Origin: Clostridiales bacterium | GTDB lineage: Bacteria; Bacillota; Clostridia; Oscillospirales; Oscillospiraceae | Length of the DNA stretch: 12,664 nucleotides | Reading direction: 5' to 3' | Assembly (NCBI GenBank): GCA_009774055.1 | Contig: VSNB01000077.1 | Location: 1 to 12,664, forward strand | In this document: positions 7,326 to 12,664 of the stretch, in pieces | How positions within the stretch are numbered: the first letter of the stretch is position 1 | Layout: the number at the start of each line of letters is the position of its first letter | The notes under the pieces: generated by a model | Seen by the model: the letters and a program-made list of their open reading frames with translations, nothing else | What the model was told of the DNA's origin: nothing | Databases searched by the model: none | Program-made: the position numbers and the translations under genes

Positions 7326-7362
7326 AAAAGTCCGGACTCTCGAAAGGAGAATCCGGACTTTT
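7326..7362 (-). terminator. Terminator after alr, bidirectional in shape
   Basis: AAAAGTCCGGA (7326-7336) pairs with TCCGGACTTTT (7352-7362). After one mismatch four more pairs close a 5 nt loop. The A/T ends give a T-run in either direction. On the minus strand it would end the nnrD-lipoprotein-alr transcript just before the miaB promoter. Confidence 0.7.
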
Positions 7363-7370
7363 TCGGCAAA

Positions 7371-7532
7371 TTATAGCATGCTTCAGAATTCATGACAAAA
7401 AAGGAGGGGAGGACGAAGCGCGCAGGGCAAGGCGGAGGACGCAGGCGGGCTGACGCCCGCCAAGGACGGCAACGCGGCCATCCGCGCTTTGTACCCCCGA
7501 GCTTTTGCCAGGAATTCTGATGATTGCTATAA
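7371..7532. repeat. 162 bp imperfect palindrome (MITE-like)
   Basis: The two arms (7371-7450 and 7455-7532) are imperfect reverse complements around a TGAC loop (7451-7454). The outer 30 bases match at about 25 positions: TTATAGCA, then TCAGAATTC, TG and CAAAA occur in order in both arms. Further in, AAGCGCG (7416-7422) pairs with CGCGCTT (7483-7489), and the centre is a perfect GGCGGGC/GCCCGCC stem. AAA flanks both ends, possibly a 3 bp duplication but too simple to trust. It starts 48 bp beyond the alr stop codon. The design fits a miniature inverted-repeat element; a function as a transcript 3' structure is also possible. Confidence 0.7.
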
Positions 7533-7580
7533 AAAGTTTCCTCTATGTTTTCAGGCACCCTCGGAGCGGAAGGCTTCCAA

Positions 7581-8747
7581 TCAGGTCCGCAGGAGCAGTT
7601 CGCGGGCGATCTCCCGGCCGTTGCGGCGGTAGACCCGGGGAACCCGCTTGCTGACGGCGCAGGTCAGCTCATAGGCGATGGTCCCCGCCAGGCCGGCGGC
7701 CTCGTTGACCGAATTGTGGGGACCGTAGACCTCCACTTCGTCCCCTTCTCTTACCTGGGGCAAGCCGGTAAGGTCTACCATGCACATATCCATGCAGATT
7801 CTCCCCAGAATAGGGGCCGTGCCGCAGGGGGTCCAGACCCGCCAGCGGTTGGAGAGCGTACGATGGAGCCCGTCAGCGTAGCCGATGGGAAGGACGCCCG
7901 CCCGGGTGGGCTGCCGGGTCAGGTAGGTGCGGCCATAGCTGACCGAGGTATCCGCTGGCAGCTCCCGCACGGTCCCAATCACCGTCTTCAGCGCCATGAC
8001 GGGCCGCAGGCCCAGCAGACCGGCCTGGTGTCCGATGCCATAGGAGACGATGCCCGGGCGGAACAGGTCCCGGCCCAGCTGGGGATACCCCACGGCGGCT
8101 CCGCTGTTGGCGCAGTGCCGGAGGGTGAAGCGGACGCCCTCCGCCTCCAGAGCACGGACCATGCCGTCAAACCGCCGGTACTGGAGGAGGGTATAGCCCC
8201 TGCTGTCTTCGCCGTCCTCGTCGGAGACGGCAAAGTGGGTGAAGATCCCCTCCGCCGCCAGTCCCGGCAGGGCGCAGGCCCGCCGGACGGCCTCCCGGGA
8301 GGCTTCGAACCGGCCCTCATCGCAGGGGAACCCCAGCCGGGACATGCCGGTGTCCAGCTTAATATGGACCGTCAGCCGTCCGCCCAGCTCCTCCGCCGCC
8401 CGGGAGAAGGCCAGGGCGGCATCCTCGCTCCAGACCGCCTGGGTCACCTGGTGGGCCAGGAGCTGGTCCGTCTGCTCCACCGGGGTCATGCCCAGCTGCA
8501 GGATGGGCAGGCGGATGCCCGCCCCCCGCAGCTCCCGGGCTTCGTCCACGCTGGACACCGCCAGGTAGGCCGCCCCCAGCTCCTCCAGAGTCCGGGATAC
8601 CTCAACGGCCCCGTGGCCGTAGGCGTCCGCCTTCACCACGCCCATCAGCCGGGAGGCGGGCCCCATCCGGCGGCAGAGGACCTCGTAATTATAGGCCAGG
8701 GCGTCCAGATCGATCTCCGCCCAGGTTCGTTTCAGTGTGCTTTCCAT
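7581..8747 (-). CDS. alr: Alanine racemase
   Basis: This PLP enzyme interconverts L- and D-alanine for peptidoglycan. At 388 residues it has normal length. The PLP lysine is Lys39 in VVKADAYGHG, the second catalytic base is Tyr271 in SVSYGRTY, and GRICMDMCMVD (315-325) belongs to the C-terminal domain. HIKLDTGMSRLGF (with Arg137) and the HCANSGA segment (211-217) complete the family pattern. GGGAG sits only 4 nt before the ATG, a rather close site. It follows the lipoprotein gene by 39 nt and is last in the nnrD-lipoprotein-alr operon. In spore-formers an alr next to a GerS/YdcC-type lipoprotein is a known arrangement, so a role around sporulation as well as wall growth is possible. Confidence 0.97.
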   Translation of the reverse strand: MESTLKRTWAEIDLDALAYNYEVLCRRMGPASRLMGVVKADAYGHGAVEVSRTLEELGAAYLAVSSVDEARELRGAGIRLPILQLGMTPVEQTDQLLAHQVTQAVWSEDAALAFSRAAEELGGRLTVHIKLDTGMSRLGFPCDEGRFEASREAVRRACALPGLAAEGIFTHFAVSDEDGEDSRGYTLLQYRRFDGMVRALEAEGVRFTLRHCANSGAAVGYPQLGRDLFRPGIVSYGIGHQAGLLGLRPVMALKTVIGTVRELPADTSVSYGRTYLTRQPTRAGVLPIGYADGLHRTLSNRWRVWTPCGTAPILGRICMDMCMVDLTGLPQVREGDEVEVYGPHNSVNEAAGLAGTIAYELTCAVSKRVPRVYRRNGREIARELLLRT

Positions 8748-8786
8748 ATCTCTCCCTATTCTTTGTTTCTTCTGTGCAGCGTTTGG

Positions 8787-9572
8787 TTATTCCTCCGCTT
8801 CCGCGTAGGCTGCCGCCTCCTCCGCCTCGGTCCAGGTCTGGGCCGCAGGGTCCTCCGCAGGCTGGACGGGCTCGGACTGCTCTCCGGACGGGGTGTCGGA
8901 GGGCTCGGCGGGCTGGTCCGGCGGAACGGCGTCCGTGCCGCCGGCCTCGCCATCGCCAGCAGTTTCTCCGCTGTCGCCGGGTTCGCCGGGATCGGTCCGT
9001 CCGGTGACCTCGAAACGATTCCAGGCTACCTCGAATACCGTCTCGCCGTCCACGGCAATCTCGCTGCGGAGGGGCAGCAAGGTTTCCTGGTCGAACCATG
9101 TGGTGTAAACCGTTGCCTCATCGTCCGGCAGGTCGCAGGCCAGCCGCAGGCATTCCCGCTCGGCCAGGGTTTCCTTGCTCTGCTCCGTGATATAGCCGCT
9201 CCCCGCCGCCGCCATGAGCCTGGGCAGCGCCGCCACCGGCGAGATGGCCGCTGCAGAGTAGCTGCCGGCATCCAGGGAGATGTCCTCGTAGCTGAGATGC
9301 AGTTTACCGTCCGCCACTGTGGCGGAAATGCCGGAGAGGTTGGCGGGGGAGAGGACTGTTACAGTGCTCTCGGCGGGGGTGTAAGCGCACAGCAGGGTGT
9401 AGTCGCGCACCTCGCCGTCATAGTGGCAGGTCACATCCGCCTCCATGGTAGCGGAGGACAGGGCGGCGTACTGGGCCTGCAGCTCCGCCGCCGGATCCGT
9501 TTTCTCCCCTCCGCCGCCGCAGGCGGTGAGCAGGAGCATCAGCATTGGTGCAAAAAGCAGCGCTTTTCGCAC
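8787..9572 (-). CDS. Lipoprotein, LolA-fold, GerS/YdcC-like
   Basis: A 261-residue secreted lipoprotein. Residues 1-17 are a lipoprotein signal ending in the lipobox LLTAC, with Cys18 as the lipidated residue, followed by a Gly-rich linker. The middle (about 27-192) has short beta-strand-like stretches and segments such as YEDISLDAG and TTWFDQETLLPLRSEI. These recall the LolA-fold lipoproteins B. subtilis YdcC and C. difficile GerS. From about 195 to the end it is a low-complexity acidic, Pro/Gly/Glu-rich tail. The assignment rests mainly on this pattern and on the position directly upstream of alr, where YdcC and GerS are also found. The start is GTG with AGGAGG 8 nt upstream, and that site directly follows the nnrD stop codon, pointing to coupled expression. 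Function in spore cortex or germination is inference. Confidence 0.75.
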   Translation of the reverse strand: MRKALLFAPMLMLLLTACGGGGEKTDPAAELQAQYAALSSATMEADVTCHYDGEVRDYTLLCAYTPAESTVTVLSPANLSGISATVADGKLHLSYEDISLDAGSYSAAAISPVAALPRLMAAAGSGYITEQSKETLAERECLRLACDLPDDEATVYTTWFDQETLLPLRSEIAVDGETVFEVAWNRFEVTGRTDPGEPGDSGETAGDGEAGGTDAVPPDQPAEPSDTPSGEQSEPVQPAEDPAAQTWTEAEEAAAYAEAEE

Positions 9573-9588
9573 AGGGAATTCCTCCTTT

Positions 9589-10431
9589 TTATTCCTCCAA
9601 TTCTTTGAACGCGGCGGGCAGGCGTCCCAGCAGGTCCAAAGGCGTCATGGCGTAGGCGGTCAGTGCCTCCTCCGCCAGGTCCCCCGCCCTCCCGTGCAGC
9701 CATACGGCGCAGGCGGCGGCCTCAGCCGGCTCCGCGCCCTGGCCGATGAGGGATAGGACCATCCCCGCCAGAATGTCGCCGCTGCCGCCCTTGGCCAGGC
9801 CGCTGCCGCCGGTGGCGTTGCGGAAGGTCCGGCCGTCAGGGGCGGCCACGATGGTGCCGGGGCCCTTGAGGACCGTGACGCAGCCGTACCGCCGGGCGAA
9901 GGCGGATGCCGCCTGCTCCCTGCCGGACTGCCCGGGATGGAAATTTCTCTCCAGACGGGCGAATTCGCCCTCGTGAGGCGTGACCACCGTGACGCCCCGC
10001 CGTTCATCCAATACATGCATATGCGCGGAAACCGCGTTTATGCCGTCGGCGTCCAGGACCACTGGCAGCGTCAGGTCCCGGAGGAGGGCCGGGACCAGCT
10101 TCTCTATTTCCCGGCTCCGGCCCAGGCCGGGACCGATCAGCGCAGCATCGCATGCCTGGATACGGTCCAGCAGCGCGGCGTAGTCCCTGGGCAGGGGATG
10201 AACCATGGCCGCCTCGCAGCGGGCCGCCGCGATGGGGTATATCTCCCCGGGGACGCCCACGAACACCAGGCCACTGCCCGTCCGGACCGCAGACTCCCCG
10301 GCGTACACCGGTGCGCCGGTATAGCCCGTGCAGCCGCCCAGGACATAAACCCTGCCGAAGGTCCCCTTGTGCCCCAGCCGGTCCCGGGGCGGCAGCAGAG
10401 CGCGGGCCAGCTGCCGGGTGATGGGTGTCAT
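9589..10431 (-). CDS. nnrD: ADP-dependent NAD(P)H-hydrate dehydratase
   Basis: This 280-residue ribokinase-fold enzyme restores damaged, hydrated NADH and NADPH using ADP. Its motifs are GPGLGRS (100-106), LDADGIN (126-132), TPHEGEFARL (151-160) and NATGGSGLAKGGSGDILAG (205-223), with Asp219 as the likely catalytic residue. Many bacterial homologues are fused to an N-terminal NAD(P)HX epimerase; here the protein is only the dehydratase domain. The frame is open to 10497, but the ATG at 10431 has AAAGGAGG 7 nt ahead and the extra residues are not family-like. It is the first gene of the operon with the lipoprotein (16 nt gap) and alr. Confidence 0.93.
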   Translation of the reverse strand: MTPITRQLARALLPPRDRLGHKGTFGRVYVLGGCTGYTGAPVYAGESAVRTGSGLVFVGVPGEIYPIAAARCEAAMVHPLPRDYAALLDRIQACDAALIGPGLGRSREIEKLVPALLRDLTLPVVLDADGINAVSAHMHVLDERRGVTVVTPHEGEFARLERNFHPGQSGREQAASAFARRYGCVTVLKGPGTIVAAPDGRTFRNATGGSGLAKGGSGDILAGMVLSLIGQGAEPAEAAACAVWLHGRAGDLAEEALTAYAMTPLDLLGRLPAAFKELEE

Positions 10432-10459
10432 AGAACCGCCTCCTTTGCGGATTTTTCTT

Positions 10460-10488
10460 AGTGTACCACATGCAGGGCCGGTTGTCAC
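10460..10488 (-). promoter_or_regulatory. Promoter of the nnrD-lipoprotein-alr operon
   Basis: On the minus strand GTGACA (10488-10483), a 17 bp spacer and TACACT (10465-10460) preceded by an extended TG form a good sigma-A site. Transcription would start near 10453, about 20 nt before the nnrD ATG. Confidence 0.65.
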
Positions 10489-10531
10489 GGGCGGCACAGG
10501 AAAAAAATCGGGGGATTTTGCAAATTAGCAG

Positions 10532-10560
10532 TTGACAAAGAGGGGCGGAGCGATTATAAT
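10532..10560 (+). promoter_or_regulatory. Consensus promoter of the tRNA-Leu genes
   Basis: TTGACA (10532-10537), exactly 17 bp, then TATAAT (10555-10560): a perfect sigma-A consensus, as is usual for stable RNA genes. Transcription would start near 10567, about 26 nt before the first tRNA. Confidence 0.93.
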
Positions 10561-10592
10561 AGCTTTCGTTGGTTTTCCTGGAAATGAGAAAT

Positions 10593-10677
10593 GCGAGTGT
10601 GCTGGAACTGGTAGACAGGCACGTTTGAGGGGCGTGTGTCGACAGACGTACGGGTTCAAGTCCCGTCACTCGCACCA
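10593..10677 (+). tRNA. tRNA-Leu (anticodon GAG)
   Basis: An 85 nt class II tRNA with encoded CCA. The acceptor stem GCGAGTG pairs fully with CACTCGC. The anticodon stem CACGT/GCGTG encloses loop TTGAGGG, with anticodon GAG at 10627-10629. A long variable arm and a normal T-arm (GGGTTCAAGTCCC) follow. It reads CUC and CUU codons and is the first gene after the consensus promoter. Confidence 0.97.
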
Positions 10678-10712
10678 TTTCTCTCTTTGGGAATTATAAA
10701 GTGAATAGACGT

Positions 10713-10800
10713 GCGCGAGTGGTGGAATTGGCAGACTCGCTAGATTCAGGTTCTAGTGCTCATTACGGGCGTGCGGGTTCAAGTCCCGCCTCGCGCACCA
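10713..10800 (+). tRNA. tRNA-Leu (anticodon CAG)
   Basis: An 88 nt class II tRNA with encoded CCA. The acceptor stem GCGCGAG pairs fully with CTCGCGC. The anticodon stem CTAGA/TCTAG encloses TTCAGGT, with anticodon CAG at 10747-10749, for CUG codons. A long variable arm and a regular T-arm follow. It lies 35 nt after the first tRNA-Leu and is probably processed from the same transcript. Confidence 0.97.
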
Positions 10801-11053
10801 GAAATGGAGGTTAAAAACGATATTTGGTTGAAAAAACCAGTATTTGCAAGCCTCCCGAGGCTCCCGAATGTGAAAATTCGGGAGCCTTAAAATTTTGATA
10901 TTTTCAACGTGGTTCTTCATTCTGACCGGACTCGAACGCACGGAGCGGAGGTAAAGGTTACTTCAGAAGGGTACATCATCCAGTGAGTGTACCTAAGGCT
11001 CCCCATTTTTCCGTGTCTCCATCTCATCATTAAAAAAGTGAAGAAAATTATAA
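10801..11053. other. Gap between tRNA-Leu(CAG) and the tRNA-Val-like gene
   Basis: No gene. Besides the terminator at 10858-10887 it holds a sequence at 10925-10937 that reads, on the minus strand, like a tRNA T-loop. A dyad GGTACA/TGTACC (10970-10993) lies inside a GGAGC/GCTCC pair (10942-11002) followed by ATTTTT. That last structure could be a small RNA end, but I cannot assign it. Confidence 0.5.
10858..10887 (+). terminator. Terminator of the tRNA-Leu transcript
   Basis: AGGCTCCCGAAT pairs perfectly over 12 bp with ATTCGGGAGCCT around a 6 nt loop. The tail is TAAAATTTTG, so the T-run is delayed, but the position 57 nt after the second tRNA fits well. Confidence 0.75.
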
Positions 11054-11130
11054 GGGCTCGTAGCTTAGCTGGTTAGAGCACATGCTTCACACGCATGAGG
11101 CCACTGGTTCGAGTCCAGTAGTCTCCACCA
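11054..11130 (+). tRNA. tRNA-Val-like gene (anticodon CAC), defective acceptor stem
   Basis: A 77 nt cloverleaf with encoded CCA. The D-arm, the anticodon arm (CATGC-TTCACAC-GCATG, anticodon CAC at 11088-11090) and the T-arm (ACTGG-TTCGAGT-CCAGT) are all regular, and CAC specifies valine (GUG). The acceptor is not regular: GGGCTCG against AGTCTCC gives mismatches at pairs 4 (C-C), 5 (U-U) and 7 (G-A) plus a G-U at pair 3. It may be a pseudo-tRNA or a tRNA whose 3' end was replaced. No clear promoter is seen just upstream; the terminator right behind it suggests it is or was transcribed. Confidence 0.75.
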
Positions 11131-11196
11131 AAACCCGCAAACAGTATAGATGCCATAGGCTGAAAGCCTTGCGTATCAACTGTTTGCGGGTTTTTT
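11131..11196 (+). terminator. Strong terminator after the tRNA-Val-like gene
   Basis: AAACCCGCAAACAGT (11131-11145) pairs perfectly over 15 bp with ACTGTTTGCGGGTTT (11179-11193), and the T-run continues to 11196. The loop region contains a small inner hairpin (AGGC/GCCT). It begins at the base after the CCA. Confidence 0.9.
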
Positions 11197-11477
11197 GTCC
11201 CCTGAAATTTGGAGAACGTGCAAACAGATGCCAAACGGCTTTTCCAGCAAACATAGGTGACTTGAACCCCTGATTTGAAAGGTCGAAGAAATGATTACCG
11301 CAATATTTCAAACTTCGTCCCTCAAATTGGCACACAGCATATCAAACAAAATTTGTTTTCCAATTTTAGCAGTAATGAACAAGGCCGGAATTCTGCCTCA
11401 GATATATGAAAATCTCTATATTGGTCTGTGCCCGTTTTGAGAATGCCTGATCCAGAAAGGGCACAAGCAGTTTTGCA
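11197..11477. other. AT-richer gap before the mobile-element genes
   Basis: No convincing gene on either strand. Around 11258-11272 the minus strand reads AGGGGTTCAAGTCACCT, a weak T-arm-like piece (four of five stem pairs) without a tRNA around it. No ideal promoter is visible for the following gene. Composition turns clearly GC-rich near 11580. Confidence 0.5.
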
Positions 11478-12512
11478 ATGAAAAAGTTACAAATCTCAAG
11501 TGTGCCCTCACAATTTATATTGGTATGCCATAGTTCAGTACGGAAGGAAGTGGAATCATTGCAAATCAACATCTACAAGGATAAAATGCCGGTGGCCCGC
11601 CTGTTTGGGGCCTCGGTGCTGTACAGCGCCAAGCCCATCCCCCGCGAGGATGTGCCCCAGGGCTGGTACTGTTACGACCTGCGGGGTACAGCCCGTCATC
11701 CGGACGAGCCCCACGCGCTGGTGGATCTGGCGGAGGAAAACCATGCCGGCTCGATCCTCTCCTATCTGCCGCTGAAAAAGGGCGGCTCTCAGTTCCGGCT
11801 GGTCAAGGATATGTTCCAAATGACCGGGACATATTCCACCCTGTCAGAGTTCTGCGTCAAAGAAAGCATTCTTTGCCCCGAAACCCCTATCCGCTATCTG
11901 CTGTGCCCCGCTTTCCCCGAGGAAGCGGGGCTTTTCTATGCCCAGACACCGGAGAGAGACGAGGAACTGGGGGCCATTGGACACGTCCGAATCGACTTCG
12001 GATGCCATGGACGCGAAGGCTTTTACCACACCTGGTGGCCCAGAGGCCCCGAGGAGTTGAATACCCAGGAATTCCGGGAGGAGCTGGACAAGGTGGTGAA
12101 CGATCTCCGCAGGGGCGTCCTGAAAGACCTCCCCTCTATGCGGCGCTACTGGGATGGCCGGGAGTGGCTGTCAGAGGACCGGCTGAGGATGGCGGAATTC
12201 AAGGATGACCCGGTGGTAGCGGAGGCTGCCGCCCGTCTCCAGCAGGTATTGGACGAAAGCCCGGCTGTCGGGCGGGTCACCTTCGCCAGCGGGGAACGGT
12301 GGAACTATACCGACCCGGAGAAATACCTCCAGACCGCCCGTGAGGAGCTGCCCTGTCATGCAGCCACCGGCTTCCGCTGTGAGACACTGACCGACGACCC
12401 GGAAGTCCGCAAAGCGGTGGACGATATGCTCTGCGGCCTGTATGGTGAGGAAAACTCACGCGCGCTGGAGGACTACGGCAACAGTGGTATGACGATGGGA
12501 GGCATAAGCTAA
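11478..12512 (+). CDS. LPD28/DUF6329-like protein of conjugative elements
   Basis: A 344-residue soluble protein without signal or membrane segment. Residues 30-128 (INIYKDKMPVARLFG, then GWYCYDLRGT and AGSILSYLPLK) match my memory of the LPD28/DUF6329 proteins of Firmicutes conjugative transposons. So do 165-200 (GAIGHVRIDFG, HTWWPRGPEELN). The last 100 residues (TDPEKYLQTAREELP, ATGFRCETLTDDPEVRKAVDD) resemble a different accessory protein of the same elements, so it may be a fusion. Biochemical function is unknown. The start is uncertain. The ATG at 11478 has no good ribosome site and its first 28 residues do not look like the family; a TTG at 11559 after GGAAGGAAG, or the ATG at 11586, is possible. 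The AT-rich to GC-rich change near the same place suggests a 5' truncation or junction. Confidence 0.75.
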   Translation: MKKLQISSVPSQFILVCHSSVRKEVESLQINIYKDKMPVARLFGASVLYSAKPIPREDVPQGWYCYDLRGTARHPDEPHALVDLAEENHAGSILSYLPLKKGGSQFRLVKDMFQMTGTYSTLSEFCVKESILCPETPIRYLLCPAFPEEAGLFYAQTPERDEELGAIGHVRIDFGCHGREGFYHTWWPRGPEELNTQEFREELDKVVNDLRRGVLKDLPSMRRYWDGREWLSEDRLRMAEFKDDPVVAEAAARLQQVLDESPAVGRVTFASGERWNYTDPEKYLQTAREELPCHAATGFRCETLTDDPEVRKAVDDMLCGLYGEENSRALEDYGNSGMTMGGIS

Positions 12513-12664
12513 TGAAAGTTGACTGCCGCAGGCCATTGAACCGGCGCTGTTTTAACCACGAGCAGAGGCATTTTCCCATGGGAATTTGTCTGTCAGCGCC
12601 AGTGATAAAATGTAAGAAAACGCCGAGGAAAAAATGTAGATTTATGGCGGAGGAGGCGAAAAAA
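12512..12664 (+). CDS. Small basic Cys-containing ORF, cut by the window end
   Basis: The ATG shares its A with the TAA stop of the previous gene, and GGGAGG lies 9 nt upstream, so translation is probably coupled. The frame stays open for 51 codons to the last base. The product begins MKVDCRRPLNRRCFNHEQ and is rich in Lys and Arg with four Cys (residues 5, 14, 28 and 35), which might bind a metal or nucleic acid. It has the flavour of the small ORFs that follow LPD28-type genes in Firmicutes mobile elements, but I cannot name a family. The 3' end lies outside the window. Confidence 0.6.
   Translation, partial: MKVDCRRPLNRRCFNHEQRHFPMGICLSAPVIKCKKTPRKKCRFMAEEAKK

Larger units (their letters stand above)
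7206..7580. other. Gap holding a promoter, a terminator and a long palindrome
   Basis: The 375 bp between alr and miaB carry no gene. From right to left they hold the long palindrome (7371-7532), the 7326-7362 terminator hairpin and the miaB promoter (7263-7291). A GC-rich dyad (CGGCGG/CCGCCG) lies in the miaB leader. Open frames on both strands here are by-products of the repeat and of alr. Confidence 0.7.

Noticed and set aside
5874..7376. Long plus-strand frame (500 codons) opposite miaB
   Set aside because: It is the mirror of a certain miaB gene; GC-rich third positions keep the opposite frame open.
7400..7490. CRISPR-like or tandem repeat in the GC-rich stretch
   Set aside because: No regular repeat-spacer spacing. 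The similarity is between inverted arms of the single palindrome.
7545..9608. 687-codon plus-strand frame opposite alr and the lipoprotein
   Set aside because: Alr and the lipoprotein are clear on the minus strand. The long frame is Gly/Arg/Pro-rich noise from high GC.
10004..10678. 224-codon minus-strand frame over nnrD and tRNA-Leu
   Set aside because: Its start lies in the tRNA gene and it runs out of frame through nnrD. The opening residues are a known type of tRNA-shadow artefact.
11087..11335. 82-codon minus-strand frame ending in the tRNA-Val-like gene
   Set aside because: Its C-terminus (TTGLEPVASC) is the usual false translation of a tRNA 3' half.

Overview
The window looks like a chromosomal segment of a GC-rich, anaerobic, probably spore-forming Clostridia member (Oscillospiraceae-like gut Firmicute). 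The reasons are strong AGGAGG ribosome binding sites, sigma-A type promoters, tRNA genes that encode their own CCA, a monomeric [FeFe] hydrogenase-like protein, and a GerS/YdcC-like lipoprotein next to alanine racemase. This placement is inferred from gene content, not from a search.

Layout. Positions 1-260 hold a terminator and repeats but no convincing gene. An alpha/beta hydrolase with an N-terminal membrane anchor (261-1229, minus) is divergent from a TetR-family regulator (1413-1934, plus), a typical regulator/target pair. A hairpin-rich 450 bp gap follows, then a beta-lactamase-fold serine hydrolase (2392-3402, minus). It diverges from the [FeFe] hydrogenase-like gene (3615-5120, plus), which carries an altered H-cluster motif set. 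A second gap has two perfect 14 bp hairpins. A 70-residue XRE regulator (5473-5685, minus) and miaB (5784-7205, minus) come next, miaB having its own near-consensus promoter.

Between miaB and the next operon lie a terminator-like hairpin and a 162 bp imperfect palindrome (7371-7532). The operon nnrD - lipoprotein - alr (10431 down to 7581, minus) has its own promoter and short gaps. It links nucleotide repair, a LolA-fold lipoprotein like those in spore germination, and D-alanine supply.

On the plus strand a perfect TTGACA-N17-TATAAT promoter drives tRNA-Leu(GAG) and tRNA-Leu(CAG), closed by a terminator. A tRNA-Val(CAC)-like gene follows, whose acceptor stem pairs badly, then a strong terminator. 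The right end (about 11560 onward) changes to GC-rich sequence. It carries an LPD28/DUF6329-like protein typical of Firmicutes conjugative elements, overlapped by the start of a small basic, Cys-containing ORF that runs off the window. This end is probably a mobile-element remnant or the edge of one.

I see no clear, complete, undescribed system. The best leads are the long palindrome, the mismatched tRNA-Val beside mobile-element genes, and the variant hydrogenase.
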